DNA of 8,656 nucleotides from UBA12026 sp035291405 (GCA_035291405.1 DATDSD010000019.1:1-8656); one strand, 5' to 3'; positions 1 through 6,541 are shown, numbered from the stretch's first letter. Notes: generated by a model from the sequence alone, not told the origin. A program made the numbers and translations.

Positions 1-189
1 AAAAAGACTTTAGTTGCTGAAGTTACGGCTCCTGAAGATCAACTATCTTTAGCTATAGGTAAAGACGGTCAAAACGTAAGACTTGCTAGTAAATTAACAG
101 GCTATAAAATTGAAATAATTGGAGCACCTATAACAGAAGAAGAAAAAATAGAGAAAAAAGAACAAGTTACCAAAGATACACAAAAATGA
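1..189 (+). CDS. nusA: Transcription factor NusA, C-terminal fragment
   Basis: Only the last 62 codons and a TGA stop are inside the window; the gene begins upstream. NusA binds RNA polymerase and nascent RNA and acts in pausing, termination and antitermination. The visible part is the end of the second KH domain: the run PEDQLSLAIGKDGQNVRLA followed by KLTGYKIEI matches the strongly conserved NusA KH2 signature, including the GKDGQN loop in the GxxG position. After it comes a short charged tail rich in Glu and Lys, with no acidic repeat domain of the E. coli type. It is followed after 30 bases by infB, the usual neighbour. No ylxR or L7Ae-like gene fits between them, although many bacteria have one there. 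Confidence 0.95.
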   Translation, partial: KKTLVAEVTAPEDQLSLAIGKDGQNVRLASKLTGYKIEIIGAPITEEEKIEKKEQVTKDTQK

Positions 190-219
190 GAAGTATAAGT
201 ATCTTTAAAATTAAAACAT

Positions 220-1602
220 ATGAAGCAAAAAAGACAACCAATAGTAGTAGTTTTAGGGCATGTTGATCATGGAAAAACTTCACTTCTTGATGCTTTAAGA
301 AATACGAATGTAACTTCTGGAGAAGCTGGTGGAATTACTCAATCAATTGGGGCCTCCGTTGTAACAACTAAGGACGGTAACAAAATCACTTTTATAGATA
401 CTCCAGGACATGCAATCTTTTCTGGTATGAGAGCGCGTGGAAGTAAACTTGCTGATATTGCACTTTTAATTATTGATGGGTCAGATGGTGTTAAACCACA
501 AACAAAAGAAGCAATTAAATATATCGTTGATGCAAATATTCCATATATAGTTGTTATTACAAAGATAGATTTACCTGCGGCTTCTGTTGATGTTGTTTTA
601 ACTGAACTTGAAAAAGAAGGAATATATTTTGAAGGTAGGGGTGGACAAACACCATACATTGGAGTTTCTGCTAAGAAAAAGGAAAAACTTACAGAGTTAT
701 TGGATTTAATTATTCTACTTTCTGAGGTAAATAATGTTGAAGGAGAAAATGGTGGTGAACTTGAAGCCTTTGTTGTCGAGACAAATAAGGATAAAGGGGG
801 AAATATGGTATCAATTATTATTAGAAATGGAAATTTAAAAGTTGGAGATGATATTTATAGTGAAAAAACAACAGGTAAAGTCAAAGGTCTTTTTGATTTT
901 CAAAATAGACCAGTAAAAGAAGTATCTTTAGGAGAACCAGCAAAAATTTTGGGTTTTGAAAATTTGCCAGATGTTGGTTCAATGGTAAGCAATAAAAAAA
1001 TTGACATTAAAGAGAGTGAAAAAAAAGTTTTTTCCAAACTGGATAAAAACAAAATTCCTCTCTACTTAAAAGCAAACTGTGCAGGATCTCTTGAGGCTTT
1101 AGCTGCTTCAATTCCAGAAGGGTTTGCAATTATTGGATCAAGTCTTGGAGACGTTACAGAATCCGATGTTTTAAATGCCAAGGCTAATAATTCCTTGATT
1201 TTTGTTTTTGAAAGTAGAATTCCAGGAAGTGTTAAAAAACTTGCCGAAATGGACAAGGTAAAAATTGAAAGGTTTGATATTATTTATGAACTTCTACAAA
1301 GACTTGATGAAATAATAAAAAGTGGGCTCCGAGAGATATTAGGAAAAGCTGAAATTATTACAAGCTTTCCATTTAATGGTAAAAAAGTAGCTGGTTCAAA
1401 AATGATTAATGGAAGAATTGAAAAAACTTCAGACCTAAGGCTAGTAAGAGGAGAGATAGAATTAGGTAAAATTAAAGCAATTTCTATTAAAAAGCAAAAA
1501 TCAGAAATTAATGGAGTAGCTCAGGGTGAAGAGTTTGGAATATTTTTTACCCCCCAGCTTGATTTTACCGCGGGAGATGTTATAGTAGCGGTTAAAGAAT
1601 AA
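220..1602 (+). CDS. infB: Translation initiation factor IF-2, minimal form
   Basis: IF2 is the GTPase that brings initiator fMet-tRNA to the 30S subunit and promotes subunit joining. The G domain starts almost at residue 1: G1 GHVDHGKT (13-20), switch I around GGITQSIGA (37-45), G3 DTPGH (60-64), G4 TKID (114-117) and G5 SAK (150-152). Domain II follows (about 180-260), then C1 with the KANCAGSLEAL segment (about 284-295), then the C2 tRNA-binding barrel to residue 460. At 460 residues it lacks the long N-terminal region of E. coli IF2 (890 residues). G4 has Thr where most IF2 proteins have Asn. The ATG is the first possible start after an in-frame TAA at 196-198, so the short N-terminus is real in this sequence. 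No clear Shine-Dalgarno site precedes it. Its stop overlaps the next start (TAATG). Confidence 0.97.
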   Translation: MKQKRQPIVVVLGHVDHGKTSLLDALRNTNVTSGEAGGITQSIGASVVTTKDGNKITFIDTPGHAIFSGMRARGSKLADIALLIIDGSDGVKPQTKEAIKYIVDANIPYIVVITKIDLPAASVDVVLTELEKEGIYFEGRGGQTPYIGVSAKKKEKLTELLDLIILLSEVNNVEGENGGELEAFVVETNKDKGGNMVSIIIRNGNLKVGDDIYSEKTTGKVKGLFDFQNRPVKEVSLGEPAKILGFENLPDVGSMVSNKKIDIKESEKKVFSKLDKNKIPLYLKANCAGSLEALAASIPEGFAIIGSSLGDVTESDVLNAKANNSLIFVFESRIPGSVKKLAEMDKVKIERFDIIYELLQRLDEIIKSGLREILGKAEIITSFPFNGKKVAGSKMINGRIEKTSDLRLVRGEIELGKIKAISIKKQKSEINGVAQGEEFGIFFTPQLDFTAGDVIVAVKE

Positions 1603-2525
1603 TGGACAATTCATTTAAGACGCTAATTGATTCTGCCCAAGAAGTTTTAATTCTTCTTCCCACAAGACCATTAATGGATCAAGTTGCGGGTGGATTATCT
1701 CTTTATTTGTCACTTTTAAGTTCTAATAAAAACGTTTCAATAACTTGCCCAGCTTCAATGACTGCAGAATATTCTAGATTGATTGGAATAGACAAAATAA
1801 ATTCTAATTTAGGTGATAAAAACTTAATGATTAAATTTGTTAATTTTCAAGCTGATGATATTGATAAAGTAAGAGCCGATGTTGAAAATGGGTTATTTAC
1901 ACTCTTTGTTTCACCTAAACTTGGTAAAAAAGTTCCTACAAAAGATCAGATAGATATAAAATATTCAGGGAATTCAATAGATTTAGTTATTCTAATAGGT
2001 GGAGCAAATGATGGTCATTTCCCAATTATTTCAAGTCCAGAATTATCTGGAGCCAAATTAATCCATGTTGGAACAAGACTTTTGGAAATTACAGATAACA
2101 ATTTACAAGTACTTTCGTTTGCAAGATCTGCAAGTTCAACTTCAGAGCTGATTGCAATCTTATTAAAAGAAAGTGATTTTGTAGTTGATGCCGATATTGC
2201 TACAAATTTATTAGCAGGTATTGAAGAACAAAGTAAAAATTTTCAAAGTCCAGATGTAACAGTTAATACATTTGAAATTTTTGCAGAATTATTAAAACTT
2301 GGTGGGCAAAGATCAAAAAAAGTATTAGCTAATACTTTTCCTAAGGGAGCAATACCGAATAAGCCATTTAATGAGCCACAAGAAGTAAACAATATTCAAC
2401 CGCTTTTAAGTCGGGATGAATCTGTTTCTTCAATGACACCTGAAGAAGCGGAAGTAGAAATACAACAAGATATTCCACCCAGCTGGAGTGAACCAAAAAT
2501 TTACACAGGGACAAGCTTAAGTTAA
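1602..2525 (+). CDS. Degenerate DHH-family (NrnA-like) phosphoesterase homologue
   Basis: 307 residues in the place that nrnA (oligoribonuclease/pAp phosphatase) holds in many infB-rpsO clusters. The DHH-domain frame is recognisable: an N-terminal strand and helix (15-47) like the HxxPDxDxxGS start, DLVILIGGAND (127-137) like the second motif, a strand before HVG (155-157) where DHH would lie, and ASSTSELIAILLKE to AGIEEQSKNF to NTFEIFAELLKLGG (177-235), which follows the AS(S)TxE...L.AGI.TDTG.F...TFEIAAELL pattern well. By this alignment the metal ligands are replaced: His to Thr21, first Asp to Leu24, motif II Asp to Gly133, DHH to His-Val-Gly, and motif IV Asp to Gln210. Only Asp26 remains. 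A DHHA1 substrate-binding domain is not visible; the end (250-307) looks acidic and disordered. Probably non-catalytic; its role is unknown. Its ATG overlaps the infB stop by one base, suggesting translational coupling. Confidence 0.7.
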   Translation: MDNSFKTLIDSAQEVLILLPTRPLMDQVAGGLSLYLSLLSSNKNVSITCPASMTAEYSRLIGIDKINSNLGDKNLMIKFVNFQADDIDKVRADVENGLFTLFVSPKLGKKVPTKDQIDIKYSGNSIDLVILIGGANDGHFPIISSPELSGAKLIHVGTRLLEITDNNLQVLSFARSASSTSELIAILLKESDFVVDADIATNLLAGIEEQSKNFQSPDVTVNTFEIFAELLKLGGQRSKKVLANTFPKGAIPNKPFNEPQEVNNIQPLLSRDESVSSMTPEEAEVEIQQDIPPSWSEPKIYTGTSLS

Positions 2526-2532
2526 TTCCCCT

Positions 2533-2561
2533 TTGTAATTTTAAGATTCGTTTGATACAAT
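2533..2561 (+). promoter_or_regulatory. Promoter for rpsO (and probably pnp)
   Basis: A -35-like TTGTAA (2533-2538), a 17-base spacer and TACAAT (2556-2561) form a good sigma70-type promoter in the gap after the DHH-like gene. TG at 2553-2554, one base before the -10 hexamer, adds an extended -10 element. Transcription would start near 2568, leaving a leader of about 50 bases before the rpsO ATG. This is read from the consensus only. Confidence 0.6.
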
Positions 2562-2569
2562 ACACTCTT

Positions 2570-2604
2570 GATGTTGGCGAGGTTAATAATTACTTTGGCC
2601 AATC
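2570..2604 (+). promoter_or_regulatory. Possible hairpin in the rpsO leader
   Basis: TGGC (2575-2578) can pair with GCCA (2598-2601), extended by GAT (2570-2572) with ATC (2602-2604) around a two-base bulge, giving about seven pairs that close a loop of 19 bases. It lies between the predicted start site and the rpsO ATG. S15 represses its own mRNA through leader structures in several bacteria, so this is a natural place for such an element, but the stem is modest and no known S15-binding fold was recognised. Confidence 0.25.
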
Positions 2605-2617
2605 ATGACTAATCAAT

Positions 2618-2887
2618 ATGGCATTAAAAGCGGAAGAAAAAAAAGAGTTAATTAAAAAGTATGCAAGAGAAAAAGGTGATACAGGATCTCCTGAAATTCA
2701 AATTGCCCTTCTTTCAACAAAAATTAATAAACTTGCTGAGCATTTAAAAGAACACAAAAAAGATGTTCATAGTAGAAGGGGGCTTCTCTCAATGGTTGCA
2801 AAAAGAAGAAGACTTCTGTCATACTTACAAAAGAAAGATATAGAAAGATATAAAGCTTTAATTAAAGAATTGGGACTTAATAAATAA
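2618..2887 (+). CDS. rpsO: 30S ribosomal protein S15
   Basis: S15 is a primary 16S rRNA-binding protein that organises the central-domain three-way junction of the 30S subunit and forms a bridge to the 50S subunit. The 89 residues match the normal family length. Conserved features are all present: the MALKAEEK start, GDTGSPEIQIALL (20-32), the HLKEHKKDVHSRRGLL segment (42-57) with the rRNA-contacting His, Asp, Ser and Arg residues, and the basic end reaching RYKALIKELGLNK. The start is the canonical one for the family. It lies behind its own predicted promoter and upstream of pnp, as in E. coli. No Shine-Dalgarno site is visible. The last 11 codons and the stop are repeated just downstream (see the relic at 2912-2947). 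Confidence 0.98.
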   Translation: MALKAEEKKELIKKYAREKGDTGSPEIQIALLSTKINKLAEHLKEHKKDVHSRRGLLSMVAKRRRLLSYLQKKDIERYKALIKELGLNK

Positions 2888-2894
2888 ATTAAAC

Positions 2895-2915
2895 CTTTCG
2901 CTTAGTAGCGTAAAG
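2895..2915 (+). other. Small hairpin between rpsO and its 3' relic
   Basis: CGCT (2899-2902) pairs with AGCG (2907-2910) around a TAGT loop, and CTTT (2895-2898) pairs with AAAG (2912-2915) past one bulged T. No T-run follows, so it is unlikely to be an intrinsic terminator. It could be an mRNA processing or stability element of the kind known between rpsO and pnp in E. coli. Its 3' arm runs into the start of the relic, so it could also be a by-product of the duplication. Confidence 0.35.
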
Positions 2916-2947
2916 CTTTAATCAAAGAATTGGGATTAAATAAGTAA
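2912..2947 (+). pseudogene. 3'-end relic of a second rpsO copy
   Basis: These 36 bases, exactly 60 bases downstream of rpsO codons 79-89 and stop (2852-2887), read AAA GCT TTA ATC AAA GAA TTG GGA TTA AAT AAG TAA. They encode the same KALIKELGLNK followed by a stop. Four bases differ from the intact gene, and all four are silent (ATT/ATC, CTT/TTA, AAA/AAG). Upstream of the relic the similarity stops abruptly, and in-frame TAG codons occur at 2903-2905 and 2906-2908, so nothing longer is translated here. The silent-only pattern suggests the tail of a once-functional, diverged rpsO allele. It lies directly ahead of pnp, where an ancestral rpsO would have ended. Confidence 0.75.
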
Positions 2948-2984
2948 TAAATAAAAATAATTACTTCAAAAAGATTTTTAAAGA

Positions 2985-5321
2985 ATGAAAAAGATAGAAA
3001 AAAAATTTGAACTTGGTGGTAAAACCATCACACTCACAACGGGAATATTAGCAGAGCAAGCTGATAGTGCTATTATGGCAAGATGTGGAGATACTGTTGT
3101 TTTGGTAACTGTGGCTTCTGCACCACTTAAAATTGATTTAGATTATTTTCCACTTTCTGTTGAATATCAAGAAAAATTATATGCTGGTGGAAAGATTAAA
3201 GGTTCCCGTTGGGTGAAAAGAGACGGAAGACCAACAGATGATGAAATTTTAACTGCAAGACTCATAGATAGATCTATAAGGCCACTTTTCCCAAAAACTT
3301 ATAAAAAGGAAGTCCAAATAATTATTACTGTTCTTTCAGTTGATGGAGAGAATGCACCGGGAGTTTTAGGTGCAATTGCAGCATCGGCTGCAGTCCACAC
3401 ATCTACTCTTCCATGGAAAGGACCAGTTGGAGTTATTAATTTAGGACTTTCTGAAAAAGATTTTATAGTAAACCCTACCAACTTAGAACTTAGTAGTTCT
3501 CCCCTTGATCTAGTTGTCTCTTCAACGAAAGAAGCTGTTTTAATGATTGAAACTGGTGCAAGAGAAGTAGACGAGAAGGTTATTATTGATGGGGTAAAAC
3601 TAGCTTTTGATGAAGCACAAAAAATAAATAAGGTCATAGTGGAATTAGCTGAAGAAATGAATATAAAAAGAGATATTTATATTGAGGATAAACCTTCTAA
3701 AGAGCTTGAAAAACAAGTCCATAAATTAGTAGATGAGAAGATTCCAGCTTTGGTTAAAAATATGGCCACTCATGAAGGGGTAGCTGGAGATTTTGTAGAG
3801 TTAGTAAATGCCGTCTCGGATAATTTTGAAAAGATAGAAGACAAAAAATTTGTTGTAGAAATAATAGATCACATTAAAAAAGATTATATTAGGGAACAAA
3901 TTCTCAAAAAAGGGGTAAGACCTGATGGAAGAAAATTGACTGAGGTTAGAAAACTTTCTGCTGAAGTGGGATTTTTACCTAGAACTCATGGATCAGGACT
4001 TTTCAAAAGAGGTCAAACCCAAGTTCTTTCAATTGCAACACTTGGAGCTTCCTCACTGGGGCAACTTTTGGAAACCGCAGAAGGTGAAGAAGAAAAACGC
4101 TATATGCATCATTATTCAATGCCACCATTTACAACCGGAGAAGTTGGTAGAGTGGGCAATCCAGGAAGACGCGAAATTGGTCATGGGGCATTGGCTGAAA
4201 AGGCATTAATTCCAGTCCTTCCAACCGAAGAAGAGTTTCCATATGCAATCAGGGTAGTCTCAGAAGTTATGAGTTCTAATGGGTCAACATCAATGGCCTC
4301 AGTTTGTGGTTCATCCCTTGCTTTAATGGATGCGGGTGTACCTATTAAAGCTCCAGTATCGGGTATTGCAATGGGTTTAATTATTGATGGAAAAGATGTG
4401 GCAATTCTAACTGATATCATGGGTTTGGAAGATTTTAATGGAGACATGGATTTTAAAGTTGCAGGAACTGAAAAAGGAGTAACGGCAATTCAACTTGATG
4501 TCAAAACTTTAAATTTAACTCCAGCCATTTTAGAAAAAGCGTTAGATCAAGCAAAAATTGGAAGAGCAGAAATTTTGAAAGTTGTTACCGATGCAATTGC
4601 TGAACCTAGAAAAACTGTCTCGCCATTTGCTCCAAAGATTAGGCTTGTAACTATTCCTGTTGAAAAAATTGGAGAACTCATTGGTCCTGGTGGAAAAGCT
4701 ATTAAAAAATTAATGGCAGAAACTGGGTGTGAAATTGAAGTTGAAGACGATGGAAAAGTTTCAATTTCGGGAATGGATGAAGAAAAAATTGCAAAAGCAA
4801 TTACTTGGATTGAAGGGCTAGCTAAAGAAGTACAAGCAGGAGAAATTTATGAAGGTGAAGTAGTAAGACTTATGCCTTTTGGAGCTTTTGTAAACATACT
4901 TCCAGGAAAAGATGGAATGGTTCACGTTTCAGACATGGGCCAAGAAGGTTATGTTGCAGATGCTGGGAGCGTAGTTAATATTGGAGACAAAATAAAAGTC
5001 AGAGTTAAAAAGATTGACGATATGGGAAGAATTAATCTTTCTATGAATATGGATCCAGCGATGGATGAAAAAGTAGAAGCTGGTAAAAGAGATAGAAATG
5101 GTGGAGATAGAGGAAATAGCGGAGGATTTTCAAGAGGCGGTCCCCGAAGAGATTTCTCAAGTGGTAGTAGTCGTGGTGGTTACTCACGAGGACCAAGAAC
5201 TGGTGGATTTAATAGTAGAGATCGTGGAAATGCAGACAGAGGGACTAATAGTGGAAGATCATCCGGACCACATTTTCCTACCTCGAGATATTTTCAAACA
5301 GACCAAAATTCAGATAGATAA
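2985..5321 (+). CDS. pnp: Polynucleotide phosphorylase with Arg/Gly-rich tail
   Basis: PNPase is a trimeric 3'-to-5' phosphorolytic exoribonuclease of mRNA decay. The 778 residues carry the full architecture: first RNase PH-like domain (to about 220) with the loop RWVKRDGRPTDDEIL and RLIDRSIRPLFP (92-103), a helical linker, and a second catalytic RNase PH domain with FKRGQTQ (340-346), the phosphate-site SNGSTSMAS (431-439) and the catalytic acidic run LEDFNGDMDF (481-490), keeping both key Asp residues and Lys491. KH follows (about 555-600, GPGG at 567-570), then S1 (about 619-688). Residues 700-778 form an Arg/Gly/Ser-rich tail with SRGG, DRGN and aromatic residues; E. coli PNPase has no comparable tail. 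The start gives the typical family N-terminus, with no clear Shine-Dalgarno site. It is 97 bases after rpsO, the common partner. Confidence 0.97.
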   Translation: MKKIEKKFELGGKTITLTTGILAEQADSAIMARCGDTVVLVTVASAPLKIDLDYFPLSVEYQEKLYAGGKIKGSRWVKRDGRPTDDEILTARLIDRSIRPLFPKTYKKEVQIIITVLSVDGENAPGVLGAIAASAAVHTSTLPWKGPVGVINLGLSEKDFIVNPTNLELSSSPLDLVVSSTKEAVLMIETGAREVDEKVIIDGVKLAFDEAQKINKVIVELAEEMNIKRDIYIEDKPSKELEKQVHKLVDEKIPALVKNMATHEGVAGDFVELVNAVSDNFEKIEDKKFVVEIIDHIKKDYIREQILKKGVRPDGRKLTEVRKLSAEVGFLPRTHGSGLFKRGQTQVLSIATLGASSLGQLLETAEGEEEKRYMHHYSMPPFTTGEVGRVGNPGRREIGHGALAEKALIPVLPTEEEFPYAIRVVSEVMSSNGSTSMASVCGSSLALMDAGVPIKAPVSGIAMGLIIDGKDVAILTDIMGLEDFNGDMDFKVAGTEKGVTAIQLDVKTLNLTPAILEKALDQAKIGRAEILKVVTDAIAEPRKTVSPFAPKIRLVTIPVEKIGELIGPGGKAIKKLMAETGCEIEVEDDGKVSISGMDEEKIAKAITWIEGLAKEVQAGEIYEGEVVRLMPFGAFVNILPGKDGMVHVSDMGQEGYVADAGSVVNIGDKIKVRVKKIDDMGRINLSMNMDPAMDEKVEAGKRDRNGGDRGNSGGFSRGGPRRDFSSGSSRGGYSRGPRTGGFNSRDRGNADRGTNSGRSSGPHFPTSRYFQTDQNSDR

Positions 5322-5337
5322 ACAGATACTCTTTACG

Positions 5338-5346
5338 TGTTATAAT
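5338..5346 (+). promoter_or_regulatory. Extended -10 promoter of the Lon-like gene
   Basis: TG (5338-5339), one base, then a perfect TATAAT (5341-5346). No convincing -35 hexamer lies 17 bases upstream, as is often the case with extended -10 promoters. The next gene's ATG begins at 5355, only eight bases after the -10 box, so transcription should start at or within a base or two of the ATG and give a leaderless mRNA. Confidence 0.65.
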
Positions 5347-5354
5347 TTTAAGAT

Positions 5355-6404
5355 ATGACCGACACTGCCTTTGATGAGATAAATATCCTTGGTGAAAAAG
5401 TTACAAAATCAACTATCCCTGATGATTTAAAAGCTTCAGTTCAGATAAGACTTGAACAATTGAAAAAACTAACCCTATCCCCCACATTTTTACCCGAATA
5501 TGACAGGATGAATAAATATATAGATTGGATAGTTTCTCTTCCATGGGACACCAAATCTCAGGACAATCTTGATTTGGTAAATGCTAAAAAAATTCTTGAT
5601 GAACACCATTTTGGACTGGAAGAAATAAAGGAAAGAGTTTTGGAATATTTGGCTGTTATGAAATTAAAACAAGAAAAAGGGGAGAGCCAAGATATCTACA
5701 GAGCCCCCATTCTTTGTTTTGTAGGACTTGTGGGAACAGGTAAAACAACAATCGCTTATTCAATTGCTGAAGCCTTGGGCCGTAAAATTGCCCGTATCCC
5801 ATTTGGAGGAATGGGAGACCCTTTGGATTTAAGAGGTCAAAGCAAAATGCATGCAGAAGCAGAACCAGGAAAAATAATTAAAGCCTTAAGAGATACTGGC
5901 ACAAGAAATTCAGTAATACTGCTTGATGAAATTGATAGAGTAACAGATCAGGGAAGGGCTTCAATAATGGGTGTTTTGGTTGAACTGTTAGATCCTGGAC
6001 AAAATCACGCTTTTACTGATCATTATATTGATTATCCATTTAATCTTTCAGAATGTATTTTTATAGCAACCGCAAATAACACAACCAATATATCAACAGC
6101 TGTCATGGACAGAATAGAACCTATTATGATGCCTAGTTATACTGATCAGGAAAAAATTACAATTGGTCAAAAGTATGTTTTCCCAAAAGCAATGAAGGCT
6201 GCAGGACTTCCAGAAACCTCTTTAAAAATTGATGATGATATTTGGGCAAATTTAGTTAGACCTTTGGGGTATGATGCTGGAATTCGTACAATGGAAAGAA
6301 CAATTGGTGGGGTAGTCAGAAAAATTGCCAGATTAATAGTTGAGGGAAAAGGAAACGAATTTCATGTTACTTCTCAAAATATCAAAGAGTTTCTGCCGTT
6401 ATAA
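5355..6404 (+). CDS. Stand-alone Lon-type AAA+ ATPase lacking protease domain
   Basis: In Lon, the AAA+ ring unfolds proteins and feeds them to a fused Ser-Lys protease. Here 349 residues match only the middle of Lon: the end of the N-terminal helical region with EYDRMNKYIDWIVSLPW (48-64), then the ATPase with Walker A GLVGTGKT (124-131), Walker B ILLDEID (188-194), the Lon-specific LLDPGQNHAFTDHY (211-224), sensor 1 ATAN (238-241), arginine finger MDRIE (251-255) and sensor 2 GIRTMER (309-315). It stops at IKEFL, where the protease domain would begin. The LON substrate-binding domain is also missing. The pore-loop position Tyr-Ile of E. coli Lon appears to be His166-Ala167. ATPase residues are intact, so it is likely an active ATPase, perhaps a chaperone or remodeller. 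A clean TAA and a promoter follow, with no trace of a frameshifted protease region. Confidence 0.85.
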   Translation: MTDTAFDEINILGEKVTKSTIPDDLKASVQIRLEQLKKLTLSPTFLPEYDRMNKYIDWIVSLPWDTKSQDNLDLVNAKKILDEHHFGLEEIKERVLEYLAVMKLKQEKGESQDIYRAPILCFVGLVGTGKTTIAYSIAEALGRKIARIPFGGMGDPLDLRGQSKMHAEAEPGKIIKALRDTGTRNSVILLDEIDRVTDQGRASIMGVLVELLDPGQNHAFTDHYIDYPFNLSECIFIATANNTTNISTAVMDRIEPIMMPSYTDQEKITIGQKYVFPKAMKAAGLPETSLKIDDDIWANLVRPLGYDAGIRTMERTIGGVVRKIARLIVEGKGNEFHVTSQNIKEFLPL

Positions 6405-6423
6405 TCAAAATTTTCTTGTTTTG

Positions 6424-6432
6424 TGTTATACT
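6424..6432 (+). promoter_or_regulatory. Extended -10 promoter for short RNA or downstream operon
   Basis: TG (6424-6425), one base, then TATACT (6427-6432) match an extended -10 element and share the octamer GTGTTATA with the promoter of the Lon-like gene. No good -35 is seen. The predicted start is near 6439, about 80 bases before a strong terminator. Transcripts would therefore end there as a short RNA, or read through into the 6542 operon. Confidence 0.5.
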
Positions 6433-6490
6433 GAGGGAGTTACTTTTAATTTCTTTTCTTTTCTAAAATGGATAATTTTTTTTTAATTAT

Positions 6491-6520
6491 AAAAGCGCCC
6501 GCATATTGTGCGGGTTTTTT
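6491..6520 (+). terminator. Rho-independent terminator
   Basis: CCCGCA (6498-6503) pairs with TGCGGG (6509-6514) around a five-base loop and is followed at once by six T residues (6515-6520). AAAA (6491-6494) precedes the stem, so it could also work weakly on the other strand. It is the clearest intrinsic terminator in the window. It would end transcription from the Lon-like gene and from the 6424-6432 promoter, and may act as an attenuator before the next operon. Confidence 0.85.
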
Positions 6521-6541
6521 GGTGGAAAAGAGATGATTTAG

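Noticed and set aside
187..189. TGA recoded as Gly, as in some CPR lineages
   Set aside because: TGA ends nusA and the glycosylase at natural family end points and does not occur inside any conserved gene here.
206..211. TAAAAT as a -10 box just before infB
   Set aside because: The match is weak, has no TG extension or -35, and such strings are expected in AT-rich DNA between two genes that are normally cotranscribed.
339..659. Minus-strand open frames inside infB, pnp, the glycosylase and the RNase J-like gene
   Set aside because: All lie opposite strongly conserved coding sequence and have no promoter, start context or recognisable product.
3988..4209. 73-codon + strand open frame inside pnp
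   Set aside because: It lies wholly within the second PNPase catalytic domain in another frame and its product has no protein-like motif.
5098..5358. 86-codon + strand open frame over the end of pnp
   Set aside because: It is a shifted frame of the Arg/Gly-rich tail of PNPase; its Val/Glu-rich low-complexity product comes from the repetitive codons of that tail.
6468..6536. 22-codon open frame running through the terminator
   Set aside because: It encodes MDNFFLIIKAPAYCAGFLVEKR with no run of regulatory codons and no start signal; it is best explained by chance in AT-rich DNA.
6405..6541. A frameshifted remnant of the Lon protease domain
   Set aside because: The interval contains a promoter, a T-run and a terminator, and no frame shows the Ser-Lys protease motifs.
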